54,308 bases of DNA, taken from positions 1-54,308 of the forward strand of contig FR893358.1 of assembly GCA_000433315.1 (NCBI GenBank). The letters are read 5' to 3'. Positions 33,885 through 44,286 of the stretch are shown here, piece after piece (within the stretch, counting starts at the first letter, position 1; each line of letters begins with the position of its first letter). A program made the translations under genes and the position numbers. Under the pieces are notes generated by a model, which had not been told where the DNA came from, searched no databases, and saw only the letters and a list, made by a program, of their open reading frames with translations. Source of the stretch: Firmicutes bacterium CAG:345. Its GTDB lineage: Bacteria > Bacillota_I > Bacilli_A > RFN20 > CAG-288.

Positions 33885-36370
33885 TGAAACATTTAAAATA
33901 CATTTTTTCATCTTTAAAAAACGATTTTTCTAAACTTTTTGCTATTGTTTTGATAGTCCTTTTAGGAATTGGTTTTATGTCTGGATTACTACAAGCTGGA
34001 GAAGACTTAAAAGATGGTCAAAATCTTTTTTATAAACAAAATTTAAATTCAGATATACGTATGAGTTTTTCTGGTGGCATTTCAAAAGATTCATATAATC
34101 TAATTAAAGATAATATTAGACCTTGTGCCATTTCTCCGGAATTCAGCAAAGAAACAAATGTTAAAAGTTCTGCTACCACTTCTTATTCTCTTGTTTATTA
34201 TCGGAATTTAAGTCTTTCATCTCCAGATAATTTAGTTCTTGTTGAAGGAAAATTACCTGAAGAAAAAAACGAATGTGTAATATTAACAGGTAATTCCAAT
34301 TTTTCTAATTTCAATATAGGGGATAATTTCTCTATTGAAAATGATGATATTCTTTATACCATTGTTGGAAAAGTTCAAAGCTCTGAATATTTAACAAAAC
34401 AAATTGTCACCTCTTTAACAAGTGGCAGACGTTTACAATCTATCATTTATTTTGATATCCAACAGCATGATGAAATTAAATATTATACTTCAATAAATTT
34501 CTGTTTTAATATTGGGGCATCTAGATTTTCTGAAAGATATTTTCAAAAAGTTAAAGAATATCAGGATAAAATTAATAATTTCATCGATGAAAATGATTTA
34601 ATCAATATAAGTTTTAAAGAAATTATCAAAGAAGAAGTGATAAAAACAACCGATGAATATTTAAAAAATTTTTTAGGAACTAATGCTTTTTTAGAATTTA
34701 AAGATACAGCAGACTATCAGAAAATGATTGAAGAAAATATCGATAAAGCTTTTTATTCCTATATTAAAGAAAATGGAGATTTAACTTCTTTTTATATTAC
34801 ATTAAATGAGAATTATTCCTACATAATGTTGAAACAAGATATTGATAAAGTTACTGCCGTCGCTAAAATTTTTCCTGCTTTCTTTTTCTTAATTGCCATG
34901 CTTGTTGCTTCTAGTTCTATTTCACGTATCATCGCTAAAGACCGATTAGTAATGGGAACTTTTAAAGGGCTAGGAATGAAAGAAGAAAAAATAAGTTCCA
35001 AATATTTTATCTATGGACTAATAGCTATTTTAATTGGATCAATTATCGGATTAATTTTAGGCCTTCGTGTTTTAACATGGGTTATATATTATTGCTATAT
35101 ATCAATCTATTATCTTCCTATAATGATTTATTGGATTGATGTGCCGATGGTTTTATTTATTATTTTACTTATGACTATTTTCATTTTCGGTGTGATTTTC
35201 TTTTATTGCTGGTATACTTTAAAAGAAAAACCTGTCGATTTAATGAAAGAAAAAGCACCAAAACCTGGTAAGAAAATTCTTCTTGAAAGAATCAGACCGA
35301 TATGGAAAATTCTTCCTTTCAGTATAAAAAACATGTTTAGAAACGTTTTTAGATATAAAAAGAACTTATTCATGATGTTAATTGGTGTTGGTGGAAGTGT
35401 AGCTTTATTTTTAGCCGCTTTCGGTATGAAAGACTCAATAACTGTATTAACAAAGGAGCAATACACAGATATTTTCCATTATAACTATATAATTGAAACT
35501 ACAAATTATCAAAAAATTGAAAATAATTTTGATAATAAAATTGAAATTGGTTATTATTCTGGTGCCAAAATCGATGATCAGACATCTTATAATTTTAATA
35601 TCTTATGTGGAGATAATCTCGACAAATTCATTTCTTTTAATAATGATTTTTTAAATAGTTCTGTAATTGTAACTACTGATCTCGCATCGCACTATAACTT
35701 AGAAATCGGAAAAGATTTTACATTTAAACTTAATAACAATGAATATTCTTTAACTTTGTCTGATATTACCAATAACTATGTTGGAAATTATCTTTACCTC
35801 GGCTCAGATTATTCTGAAACATTTAAAAACAATGCTTTACTTGGATATAAGGAAATAGAAAATTCTGAAGTTGATGCTTTTACTGAAATGCTTTTTAAAA
35901 ATGGTGATGTCCAAAATATTATCTATACAGGTGATAGTCTTTCTGTTTATGATTCTCTTTTAAATAACCTTAATATGATTGTTTTAATTATTATTATACT
36001 TAGTGGTCTTTTAATGATTACTGTAATTTATAACTTAGTAGATATAAATATATCGGGTCGAAAAAAAGAAATAGCTACATTAAAAGTATTGGGATATCAT
36101 CGATTAGAATTAATTATGTATATTTTCCGTGAAATTTTATTGATGACTATTTTATCAATAATACTTGGATTAGTTGCCGGATATTATCTTCACAGTTTTA
36201 TCATAATGGCTATATGTTCTCCTGGTTTAATATTCGGACGAAAAATTTTCTTTAATTCATATATTTACGCAATTTTATTAACATGTTTATTCTCTTTAAT
36301 TGTCACCGCAATGCTCTCACCAAAAATCTTAAAAATAGATATGGTCGAAAGCTTAAAATCAGTTGATTAA
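33878..36370 (+). CDS. FtsX-domain ABC transporter permease
   Basis: 830 residues with two FtsX/MacB-type domains. A first helix (about 16-36) leads to a large extracytoplasmic region (about 40-315), then three helices (about 325-445) with the FtsX motif GTFKGLGMKEEKI. A second unit (helix about 495-515, external loop to about 690) ends in three helices with ATLKVLGYHRLELIMYIFRE. This is the duplicated permease common in Bacillota. GGAG lies before the first ATG, which overlaps the ATPase gene. It converges on the next gene with 2 bases between stops. Confidence 0.9.
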   Translation: MVMKHLKYIFSSLKNDFSKLFAIVLIVLLGIGFMSGLLQAGEDLKDGQNLFYKQNLNSDIRMSFSGGISKDSYNLIKDNIRPCAISPEFSKETNVKSSATTSYSLVYYRNLSLSSPDNLVLVEGKLPEEKNECVILTGNSNFSNFNIGDNFSIENDDILYTIVGKVQSSEYLTKQIVTSLTSGRRLQSIIYFDIQQHDEIKYYTSINFCFNIGASRFSERYFQKVKEYQDKINNFIDENDLINISFKEIIKEEVIKTTDEYLKNFLGTNAFLEFKDTADYQKMIEENIDKAFYSYIKENGDLTSFYITLNENYSYIMLKQDIDKVTAVAKIFPAFFFLIAMLVASSSISRIIAKDRLVMGTFKGLGMKEEKISSKYFIYGLIAILIGSIIGLILGLRVLTWVIYYCYISIYYLPIMIYWIDVPMVLFIILLMTIFIFGVIFFYCWYTLKEKPVDLMKEKAPKPGKKILLERIRPIWKILPFSIKNMFRNVFRYKKNLFMMLIGVGGSVALFLAAFGMKDSITVLTKEQYTDIFHYNYIIETTNYQKIENNFDNKIEIGYYSGAKIDDQTSYNFNILCGDNLDKFISFNNDFLNSSVIVTTDLASHYNLEIGKDFTFKLNNNEYSLTLSDITNNYVGNYLYLGSDYSETFKNNALLGYKEIENSEVDAFTEMLFKNGDVQNIIYTGDSLSVYDSLLNNLNMIVLIIIILSGLLMITVIYNLVDINISGRKKEIATLKVLGYHRLELIMYIFREILLMTILSIILGLVAGYYLHSFIIMAICSPGLIFGRKIFFNSYIYAILLTCLFSLIVTAMLSPKILKIDMVESLKSVD

Positions 36371-36372
36371 TT

Positions 36373-37101
36373 TTACTTTTCCATAATTTTTAATCTGGTA
36401 TTCAAATACAAATTATCTTCAACTTTTTCATCAATTTTATAAGCGATATGATGATCATAAAGTTTAAATATAAAACCAAAAATTAAATTTATCAAAAAAA
36501 ATATTGCGACAATTATAAGTGCTATAGGTGTAATATACTTAGCACCTATTGTTATAAAAGTGATAAAAGCACCAAAAATTAAAGCAAAAAATTGTAAAGT
36601 ATAAAAACTATAAATATAACTTGCATATGAAGGCGAGCCCCCATTTTTCTTCAAATCTTTTAATGCTAATATGACATTTATAGAAAAACCTAACAATGAT
36701 GATAAAGAAGATGTTACAAAACTACTCATAGTTGCAACAATGCTTGCAGTCTGTGAAAAAATAGTAGTAACTGCCTGTTTTGCCGGAATAGATACCCCTT
36801 TTAAAATATAAGTATCTAAACTTGTTGGAGTAACAGAGACAATTTTCTTATCTTTAGAAAGATTAAATAGTTCAGTATCAATCTCATTTATATTATCATT
36901 GATTCTCAAATTATCAATTGTTTTAGCAATACTTTCTTTTCTATTTAAACAAGATGAATATAGAGAGCTTATGCTTTTTTTATCTGTATGAGATTTATAA
37001 TAAGTTGCTCTTCTACCGAGAAATTGCCGCTCAGCTTTTTTATTTACTTTAACATCGTCGCCAATTTTTCTCTTGCGTTCTAATTCTACAATAAAGCTCA
37101 T
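36373..37101 (-). CDS. Membrane protein of unknown function
   Basis: 242 residues. A basic N-terminal part (RKRKIGDDVKVNKKAERQ) and a hydrophilic region precede a weak hydrophobic patch (about 95-125) and two or three strong membrane segments (about 170-230). The chosen ATG overlaps the upstream gene by 53 bases and has no clear ribosome site. A shorter form cannot be excluded, but no better start codon was seen nearby. Probably coupled with the coiled-coil protein before it. No family recognised. Confidence 0.65.
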   Translation of the reverse strand: MSFIVELERKRKIGDDVKVNKKAERQFLGRRATYYKSHTDKKSISSLYSSCLNRKESIAKTIDNLRINDNINEIDTELFNLSKDKKIVSVTPTSLDTYILKGVSIPAKQAVTTIFSQTASIVATMSSFVTSSLSSLLGFSINVILALKDLKKNGGSPSYASYIYSFYTLQFFALIFGAFITFITIGAKYITPIALIIVAIFFLINLIFGFIFKLYDHHIAYKIDEKVEDNLYLNTRLKIMEK

Positions 37102-37924
37102 ATTTTTTTGTTTTCAATGCAATGTCAGTAAAAAGATATTTATAATCAGCATCAATTCGCATGAATATATAGTTATAGGTATACGAATAAAATTCCTGTG
37201 TTTCTTTATAAAGCTTGTTTATATCATAAATAAAGAAATGTTCTTCCAATAGCTTTTTAAATTCATTGTTATTTTTTAATAATTTTCGTTTGTTCTTTTT
37301 AAAAGTATCAAGTGTCAATTTAAAATCATCTAGAGCCTTTAAATTATATTCTCTTAAATCAATATTAGAAAAATAATTAGTAAAAGATGTTATTTTTGAA
37401 GCATAAAGATCAATTAATTTATTGTAAAATAACTCTTCAGATTCATCAAATTTAGTAGGATTTAATTTACTTTCAATTGTTTTAACTTCAATTAATAATT
37501 TATCAAAACTATCTTTGTCTTCAACTTTATCTATTTCCAGTAATTTACCTTCCAATTGCTTTAAAATAGCAGAATTTCCAGATTTTATAGCTTTGATTTG
37601 TTCATCATTTTGTTTACATAAATTAGATTTTATTTCTTCTTGAATTTCATTGAACTTTTGACCTAAAAGTTCAATATTATTTTTAGAAATATTAAAAACT
37701 TTAAACGAAATAGAAATTTGTAAATATTTTCTTTCGAATAATTTTAATTCATTTTTTTTCTCTTCTAAAGTCTCAATATTATTTTCTTTTATCCAATCCA
37801 AATACCCATCATAAATAGCGTAATGTGGATATACTGATTCTTCAAATAAATCTTTTATAAGAATACCGGCTTTATGATATTCTTTTTCATCCATTAAATT
37901 CAAAAATTTCGTATACTTACTCAT
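37049..37924 (-). CDS. Helical coiled-coil protein, unknown
   Basis: 291 residues, rich in Lys, Glu and Leu with heptad-like helices through most of its length (for example NELKLFERKYLQISIS, KLLEIDKVEDKDSFDKLL and ALDDFKLTLDTFKKNKRKLLKNN). There is no signal peptide or membrane segment. It starts just downstream of the terminator of the prepilin-like gene and overlaps the membrane protein gene, so the two probably act together as a cytosolic/membrane pair. Function unknown. Confidence 0.7.
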   Translation of the reverse strand: MSKYTKFLNLMDEKEYHKAGILIKDLFEESVYPHYAIYDGYLDWIKENNIETLEEKKNELKLFERKYLQISISFKVFNISKNNIELLGQKFNEIQEEIKSNLCKQNDEQIKAIKSGNSAILKQLEGKLLEIDKVEDKDSFDKLLIEVKTIESKLNPTKFDESEELFYNKLIDLYASKITSFTNYFSNIDLREYNLKALDDFKLTLDTFKKNKRKLLKNNNEFKKLLEEHFFIYDINKLYKETQEFYSYTYNYIFMRIDADYKYLFTDIALKTKKYELYCRIRTQEKNWRRC

Positions 37925-37969
37925 ACTTTTACCAACTTATTTCAAATTATACCATGTTTAAAAGCTATT

Positions 37970-37998
37970 AAAAAGGATGAACAAAATTGTTCATCCTT
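37970..37998 (-). terminator. Terminator of the prepilin-like gene
   Basis: Perfect 11-bp arms at 37973-37983 and 37988-37998 around AAAT, with a T-run on the minus strand beyond the stem. Confidence 0.9.
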
Positions 37999-38012
37999 AA
38001 TTTATATATTGA

Positions 38013-40967
38013 TTATAAATATTGACTCTCATCTTTAGTAAACCCCAAAATATATTTTTGAGTTTTTTTAGAGCCATAAACTTGAGTATTATCTAATTTC
38101 ACTTTCGAATTATTTTTAATATAAATATCATTCATTATAATAGAATCTTTAAATGTTCCTTCAGATCTATTAATTTCGACATAGCCTGAAATTCTAGTAT
38201 TACTTATATCAATTTTTTGTTTACTTATAGGACTATTTTCAAATCTAAATTCACCATTCAATACTGAGTTAAATACTATTAAACTTGTATTTTTATATTT
38301 AGTATTACCAAATATTGTCGAATTATTTATTTCAATTTTAGAATCATCTGCTTCAATTCCAGAGTTAACAATAGTTTCATTATTTAATTTTAAAGTACCA
38401 TTATTAGAAGTAATACCACCATTAATACTTGATTTATTAAAGAATGCCGATCCTTTGCTTTTTAATACTACTTTATTAAAATTAGAGTTATTATCAATAA
38501 TAGCTGAACTATTAACTGTTAATGTCCCATTAATAGTTATATTCTTGCTAATAACAGAAGAACTTTTAGCAAAATTTGCATCACCACTAATTAAAGTATT
38601 ATTAATATTAAAATTAGTAGTATTGGATAATTCCATATTCTTTACTGTGGAATCAGAAACAAACATATTTGCATATTCGTTGCAATTTGAAACAGTTAAT
38701 TTCCCTCCAACATTAATTTGATTAAGCTTAACATTTTTGGAGTTTTTAATTGTTAAATCACCAGAATTTTCAACATTTTCGATTTGAATAGCACAATCTT
38801 TATTACTGCTATTATCAATTTCAATATCACCTTTATTTATACAATTATTAAAGATAACTTTTTCTTTTCCTTCAACTTTTATATCAGAATCAAATTGGCT
38901 ATCATTTGCTTCAAAATAACAATCATCGGTAACTTTAATTGTTGCATAAATATTTGAATTTTCAATGATACAACGGCTATTATTATTTACTGATAAACTA
39001 TTTTTATTTAGGCCAGATTCAGAAGTAATTATACTATTTATAATTTTTACTTCAGAATTCTTTTCTGCTTTAACACATGTACCTATTACATTAGCATTTC
39101 TAATAAGTTTTACATTATCAAATTTTAACTTGCTATTTTTTGCGTGAATAATAGAAGGGGAAACATAACTTGCTAAAGTACCATTTAAAAAGACAATTTC
39201 CTCTGAGCAATTTTCAAAATAGAAAGAAGTATTTTCTCCAGCATTAATTCTTTTTATTGTATGACCATTTAAATTTATAACTTTAGCTGTTTTAAATTCC
39301 ATTCTCTTCGTTGAATTGAATTCAATATCAGAAGTTAATTTTAAATATTTTCCTTTATTGAATAAGGCATTAACATCTTCTATTTTACTAGTTTTAGAAG
39401 GAAGTTCAATTTCAATCCAGTCAATATCTAAATATTCTTTTTGACATACTTTACAAATTCCGTGTTCATCTTTATTTTCTATGACTTCATGGTCTTGTTC
39501 GATGTACCCACAATTTTTGCAATAAATCTTATCGGTAGTTCCATTATGTTCACAGGTTATTTCTTCACCTTTTTCTACAACAATTTCATGATCTTTTTTA
39601 GCTATTTGTTGTTTTTCAACATATTTACAAATTTCACAAGTCTTTTGAATATATCCTTCTTCAGTACATGAAGAATCTTTAGTAAATGTTACAAATTCAT
39701 GACCATGAGCTTCAATAATATTCTGTTTTACAAGAATTTCATTACATCTTTTGCAAATCTGTCCATCTGATAATCCATCTTCTAAACATGTTGCCTCATA
39801 TCCTTTGATAATTTCAACATCATGACCTAGTGCCGGAATTACTTCAGGATTTTCTGTAATCCGACTACAAATTAAACATCTTTTTCCTTCTGTAGAACCT
39901 GAATTTAAACAAGTTGGATCAATACTATGTATTACTACTTCATCATGACCATGGGCTTTAATAAGTACATTTGTTTCTTGTGATTTAAAAACTTTGTTTT
40001 CAAAATCTACTTTTAATTTGACATATCCATCTTCAGTACATGAATTGTTTTTAGAATCTACTATGTATGATTCTTTTGTTTCTTTTTCTATAATTTGTGG
40101 ATGATTAACATCATATCTACTCGCAGTAACAAACTTATTATTTTCATCCCAAGTATAAATTGGAGTGCTCCATTTAGTACAATTATTTGTATCAATAGTA
40201 ACTTTGCTATCATCAGCAATAATAAGATTATCTGAAATAATTTCAGAGCCATTTTCGGTAACAAATCGACCTGATTTAATTATATAATTCCCAGAAATTC
40301 TTCCATATTCATGATACGAATTATCTGCGATTGAAGTTACAACTAAATCTTTTATATATCCATAATGTTTAACTGTATCTTTCGGCGCATCTATATTTAA
40401 ATCTGTCTCAGCATCAATAGAATTTGAACGAATTCTAACATCATTTTGCGCATCAGAATAATTTAAATAATTTATTGTTTTTATTTTGTTTTTACCAGTA
40501 TCTAATCCAGCATTAATGTCAACTACATCAATTTCATTTTCACCATAAAGATAAATTGAATAAGAAGAACTTTCAACCTCATTTAAAAACTTCCAATAGT
40601 GATAAGAAACATTATCTTTTTCACCATAAACAACATCATCTTTTTTAAATAATGCAAAACTATTATTTTCTTGATTCCAAGCTAATGTTAAATCTTCATT
40701 TGAAGTTTTTAAAGAATCAGCTTCAATTCCATACTCATTTAAAAAATCAAAAATTTCACTAGGAGTATTTGGCACAACTCCATCCGATTCTTCTAATTTT
40801 AAAACTTTATTTAATTGTGATACCAATAATTCATCATTTGATGTTTTTGCACTTTTTGTAACACCGACATATGTAACAACAGCTGTTGCTGATAAAATCG
40901 AAATTATAGAAATAACTATGACTAATTCAAGAAGTGTAAAAGCTTTGTTAATTTTATTTTTTTTCAT
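38013..40967 (-). CDS. Large prepilin-like surface protein with Cys repeats and beta-helix
   Basis: 984 residues in three parts. Residues 1-35 form a class III (type IV pilin) signal: basic leader, cleavage expected at A9-F10, then FTLLELVIVISIISIL with Glu at mature position 5. Residues about 310-512 hold five or six repeats of the type C-T-x-x-G ... C-x-x-C ... H, for example CLEDGLSDGQICKRC, CTEEGYIQKTCEIC and CEHNGTTDKIYCKNC, common in gut Bacillota surface proteins and possibly metal-binding. Residues about 515-975 are short Asn/Ser-rich strands with the spacing of a right-handed beta-helix. Pseudopilin-like display or secretion is inferred. No other pilus genes are nearby. Confidence 0.88.
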   Translation of the reverse strand: MKKNKINKAFTLLELVIVISIISILSATAVVTYVGVTKSAKTSNDELLVSQLNKVLKLEESDGVVPNTPSEIFDFLNEYGIEADSLKTSNEDLTLAWNQENNSFALFKKDDVVYGEKDNVSYHYWKFLNEVESSSYSIYLYGENEIDVVDINAGLDTGKNKIKTINYLNYSDAQNDVRIRSNSIDAETDLNIDAPKDTVKHYGYIKDLVVTSIADNSYHEYGRISGNYIIKSGRFVTENGSEIISDNLIIADDSKVTIDTNNCTKWSTPIYTWDENNKFVTASRYDVNHPQIIEKETKESYIVDSKNNSCTEDGYVKLKVDFENKVFKSQETNVLIKAHGHDEVVIHSIDPTCLNSGSTEGKRCLICSRITENPEVIPALGHDVEIIKGYEATCLEDGLSDGQICKRCNEILVKQNIIEAHGHEFVTFTKDSSCTEEGYIQKTCEICKYVEKQQIAKKDHEIVVEKGEEITCEHNGTTDKIYCKNCGYIEQDHEVIENKDEHGICKVCQKEYLDIDWIEIELPSKTSKIEDVNALFNKGKYLKLTSDIEFNSTKRMEFKTAKVINLNGHTIKRINAGENTSFYFENCSEEIVFLNGTLASYVSPSIIHAKNSKLKFDNVKLIRNANVIGTCVKAEKNSEVKIINSIITSESGLNKNSLSVNNNSRCIIENSNIYATIKVTDDCYFEANDSQFDSDIKVEGKEKVIFNNCINKGDIEIDNSSNKDCAIQIENVENSGDLTIKNSKNVKLNQINVGGKLTVSNCNEYANMFVSDSTVKNMELSNTTNFNINNTLISGDANFAKSSSVISKNITINGTLTVNSSAIIDNNSNFNKVVLKSKGSAFFNKSSINGGITSNNGTLKLNNETIVNSGIEADDSKIEINNSTIFGNTKYKNTSLIVFNSVLNGEFRFENSPISKQKIDISNTRISGYVEINRSEGTFKDSIIMNDIYIKNNSKVKLDNTQVYGSKKTQKYILGFTKDESQYL

Positions 40968-41196
40968 AGTTTTAGCTCTTTTTTATTTTTTACGCGAACA
41001 TTTTACCATTCCAAGATTTTTTTGTCAATTTTTTATAAAATAATTAATTTTTTCAGCTTTTTTAAATAATTTGTTACAAAAATAGTTTATTAAGCAAATT
41101 ATTTTCTTTCTTATCTTCCATAAAAAATAATTAATATACTCTAATTTTTTGTATAAATTTATTTAAAACAAAAAGAATAACTATATAGAGGTAAAT

Positions 41197-41655
41197 ATGA
41201 CAAACGAAATCAAAACTATGAATAAATATCTCTCATATGTGATTATGGGCAGTAAATTATTTAAAATTTTTATGAAGAACAGTGAAGATACTAAATTAAT
41301 TAATATTTTTGCTGAGAACTTAAATAAATTTCATGAACATGAAACAATATTAGTAGATAAAATTGAAGAAGTTGGAGAAGCAAATACCGATTTAAACTTT
41401 ATGCAAAAAAGAGTTTTATCTTATTACAAAATCAAAATTTGTTCAGAAACAGATGATTTTATGATAGCATACGAAGCTTTAAAGAGCATGACAAATGGAA
41501 TGACTAAAAGTTTAGAATTTGTCTATCGCTTTGATAAAATTTTACCTGATGATTTCATTTCATTAGGTATAAAAATTATCGATTTTTATATAAAAACTAT
41601 TGAACAATTGCAGGAATACTTGCTTTTAAAATTAGACAAAAATAAAAATTGCTGA
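41197..41655 (+). CDS. Unknown all-helical protein
   Basis: 152 residues, predicted almost all helix, with an N-terminal hydrophobic helix and later Glu/His positions (FHEHE) that could fit a four-helix bundle. Similarity to ferritin-like or DUF2383-type bundles is only an impression. AGAGGT precedes the ATG. Its TGA stop lies within the stem of the following terminator. Single gene between the divergent prepilin-like gene and convergent clpB. Confidence 0.6.
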   Translation: MTNEIKTMNKYLSYVIMGSKLFKIFMKNSEDTKLINIFAENLNKFHEHETILVDKIEEVGEANTDLNFMQKRVLSYYKIKICSETDDFMIAYEALKSMTNGMTKSLEFVYRFDKILPDDFISLGIKIIDFYIKTIEQLQEYLLLKLDKNKNC

Positions 41656-41680
41656 AATGAATCAGCAATTTTTATTTTAT
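41647..41680. terminator. Bidirectional terminator at the clpB 3' end
   Basis: Perfect arms AATTGCTGA (41647-41655) and TCAGCAATT (41662-41670), A-rich on the left and T-rich on the right. It serves the gene at 41197 on plus and clpB on minus. Confidence 0.9.
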
Positions 41681-44232
41681 TCACCAGTTACTACAAAATC
41701 ATCATCAACGGCAGTGATATTTGCCTTATGTGTAATTTGACTAGCAATTATTTTTTGAGCAATAGGTGTCTCTATATACTTTTGTATGTATCTTTTAATT
41801 GGACGTGCTCCATAAATTGGATCGTATGCATCTTTTTTAACTTTATCTACAACACTTTTATCATAGGTAAATGTTATCTCTTTACTTTGTAAAGTGTTTT
41901 GCAAATTTGTAAGGAATTTCTCGATGATAGCGTTTATAGAATCAGGGCTTAAAGAATTGAACATTACAATTTCATCTATTCTATTCAAGAATTCAGGTTT
42001 AAAAGTCTGTTTTAATAAAGCATTAACTTTATCTTGCTCCTGTTTGGTATTTCCTTGAAGCAAATATTCAGATCCTAAGTTGCTTGTCATAATAAGAATT
42101 GTATTTTTGAAATCAACAGTTCTTCCCTTTCCATCTGTTAAACGTCCTTCATCAAGAACTTGAAGGAGGATATTGAATACATCAGGATGTGCTTTTTCAA
42201 TTTCATCTAACAAAACAATAGCATATGGTTTTCTACGAACAGCTTCTGTAAGTTGACCACCTTCTTCATAGCCAACATAACCTGGAGCAGCACCTATAAG
42301 ACGTGATACTGAATATTTTTCCATATATTCTGACATATCTATACGGATAATTTGTTGATCAGAATCAAATAATTGTTCAGCTAAAGCTTTGCAAACTTCA
42401 GTTTTACCAACACCAGTTGGGCCTAAGAATAAGAAGGAACCTAATGGTCTATTTGGATCATTGATACCTGCACGTGCCCTAACAATAGCATCTGATACTT
42501 TTTGTAAAGCATCATCTTGACCGATGACTCTTTTCCTCAATTCAGCATCAAGATTCAAAACTTTTTTAGATTCACTTGTTGATAATTTACTCACTGGAAT
42601 TCCAGTCCATGATGAAACAACTTGAGCAATATTATCTTCAGTAACTACTTCATCAAGCAATCTTCCTTGGTCTTGACTTTTTGATTTTAAATCAGCAATT
42701 TGTTTCTTCAATAATGGAATGTCATTATTTTGAATTTTTGCAGCAAGATTATAATCAGCATTAGATATGGCTTTATCTAATTCCAACTTCAACATATCCA
42801 ATTTATTTTTCAATGTTTTGCTGCCTTCAACTTCTTGTTTTTCTTTTTGCCATTTAGCTGTGAGTTCATTTTGTCTTACTTTAAGATTGGCAATATCTGC
42901 ATCCATTTCTTGCAAACGTTTTTGTGCTGAAGAAGAATCATCTTTTTTCAAAGATACTCTTTCAATTTCCATCTGCATTAATTTTCTATTGATTTCATCA
43001 AGTGCTTCTGGCATCGAATCTAAATTCATTCTAACCTTTGCTGATGCTTCATCAACCAGATCTAGAGCCTTATCTGGTAAAAATCTATCTGCAATATATC
43101 TCTTGGACATTGTTACAGCTGCAATTAAAGCATCATCTGTAATTGATACACCATGATGGGCTTCATATTTTGCTACCAAACCTCTTAAAATTGCAATTGT
43201 ATCTTCGACACTTGGCTCATCGATCATAACCTTTTGCATACGTCTTTCAAACGCCGCATCTTTTTCAATATATTTACGATATTCATCCAAAGTAGTTGCA
43301 CCAATACAATGTAAATCACCTCTGGCTAACATTGGTTTCAATAAGTTAGCAGCATCCATAGCACCATCTGTTCTACCAGCACCTATCAATTGGTGAATTT
43401 CATCAATGAACAAAATTACTTTACCATTGCTCTTTTTAATATCATTTAAAACTGCTTTTAAACGATCCTCAAATTCACCACGATATTTAGCACCAGCAAT
43501 AAGTGCTCCTAAATCCAATTCAAAAATTGTTTTATCTTTCAAAGAAAAAGGAACATCTCCTTTGAAAATTCTCCAAGCTAATCCTTCGACAACAGCTGTT
43601 TTACCAACACCTGGATCACCGATTAATATTGGATTATTTTTTGTTTTACGAGAAAGAATTTGGACAACATGTCTAATTTCTTCATCACGACCGATGATTG
43701 GATCAATTTTACCTTTTGCAACTTCTTCTACCAAGTTACGTCCATATTTTTTCAAAACTTCATAAGTTTCTTCAGGACTATCACTTGTAACATGATTTCC
43801 GCCTCTTATTTTATCTATTGTTTTAGAAAATTCTTCAGCATTATAGTGCTCAATTTCTTTAAGTTTTTTTACAATAGAATTATTATTATCAAATTGAGCA
43901 AGAAGAAGATGTTCAATAGATAAGAAATCATCCTTCATTTCTTTTTGATATCGTGAAGCATCATTAAATAATTTTGATAAATCAGAAGACATATGAGCTT
44001 CTTCCATATCACTTCTAACCTGTGATGCAACACTATTATCTATTATTTCACTGACATTATTTACATTAATTCCAAGTTGTGAGAGGATTGAAACATATAA
44101 AGAATCTTCCTGTGAAATAATTGCTTTTAAAATATGTGGAACATCAATTATTCCTTGTTTATTTTCTTCAGCAATCTCCTTAGCATTATTGATTGCTTCA
44201 ATTACTTTTCTAGTATACATTTGTTCTGCCAT
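41677..44232 (-). CDS. clpB: ATP-dependent chaperone ClpB
   Basis: 851-residue disaggregase working with DnaK. N-domain (1-145), first AAA module with Walker A GDPGVGKT, VILFIDEIHQLIGAG and arginine-finger region, middle coiled coil (about 400-520), second AAA module with GPTGVGKT, IDMSEYMEKYSVSRLIGAAPGY and VLLDEIEKAHPDVFN. The presence of the full middle domain and lack of a ClpP loop mark ClpB rather than ClpC or ClpE. A TAGGAGGT site precedes the ATG, and a CIRCE-like site lies upstream, suggesting HrcA control. Confidence 0.97.
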   Translation of the reverse strand: MAEQMYTRKVIEAINNAKEIAEENKQGIIDVPHILKAIISQEDSLYVSILSQLGINVNNVSEIIDNSVASQVRSDMEEAHMSSDLSKLFNDASRYQKEMKDDFLSIEHLLLAQFDNNNSIVKKLKEIEHYNAEEFSKTIDKIRGGNHVTSDSPEETYEVLKKYGRNLVEEVAKGKIDPIIGRDEEIRHVVQILSRKTKNNPILIGDPGVGKTAVVEGLAWRIFKGDVPFSLKDKTIFELDLGALIAGAKYRGEFEDRLKAVLNDIKKSNGKVILFIDEIHQLIGAGRTDGAMDAANLLKPMLARGDLHCIGATTLDEYRKYIEKDAAFERRMQKVMIDEPSVEDTIAILRGLVAKYEAHHGVSITDDALIAAVTMSKRYIADRFLPDKALDLVDEASAKVRMNLDSMPEALDEINRKLMQMEIERVSLKKDDSSSAQKRLQEMDADIANLKVRQNELTAKWQKEKQEVEGSKTLKNKLDMLKLELDKAISNADYNLAAKIQNNDIPLLKKQIADLKSKSQDQGRLLDEVVTEDNIAQVVSSWTGIPVSKLSTSESKKVLNLDAELRKRVIGQDDALQKVSDAIVRARAGINDPNRPLGSFLFLGPTGVGKTEVCKALAEQLFDSDQQIIRIDMSEYMEKYSVSRLIGAAPGYVGYEEGGQLTEAVRRKPYAIVLLDEIEKAHPDVFNILLQVLDEGRLTDGKGRTVDFKNTILIMTSNLGSEYLLQGNTKQEQDKVNALLKQTFKPEFLNRIDEIVMFNSLSPDSINAIIEKFLTNLQNTLQSKEITFTYDKSVVDKVKKDAYDPIYGARPIKRYIQKYIETPIAQKIIASQITHKANITAVDDDFVVTGE

Positions 44233-44257
44233 ACTGCATTACCTCCTAACACTTATG

Positions 44258-44286
44258 ATTATATTCCATAAATTAGCAAAGTAAAT
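44258..44286 (-). promoter_or_regulatory. clpB promoter
   Basis: TATAAT at 44263-44258 on the minus strand, about 25 bases before the ATG. A weak -35 (near ATTTAC, 44286-44281) lies inside the CIRCE-like element. Confidence 0.5.

Noticed and set aside
38013..39160. Tandem DNA repeats in the beta-helix coding part
   Set aside because: Repetition is at the level of short Asn/Ser-rich protein strands; no exact nucleotide repeat unit or CRISPR-like spacing is seen.
41653..41655. TGA read as tryptophan (mycoplasma code)
   Set aside because: This TGA ends a gene inside a terminator stem, and conserved genes have no in-frame TGA; tryptophans are TGG.
42767..43765. Plus-strand open frames inside clpB
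   Set aside because: Antisense shadows of a strongly conserved gene; no independent start signals.
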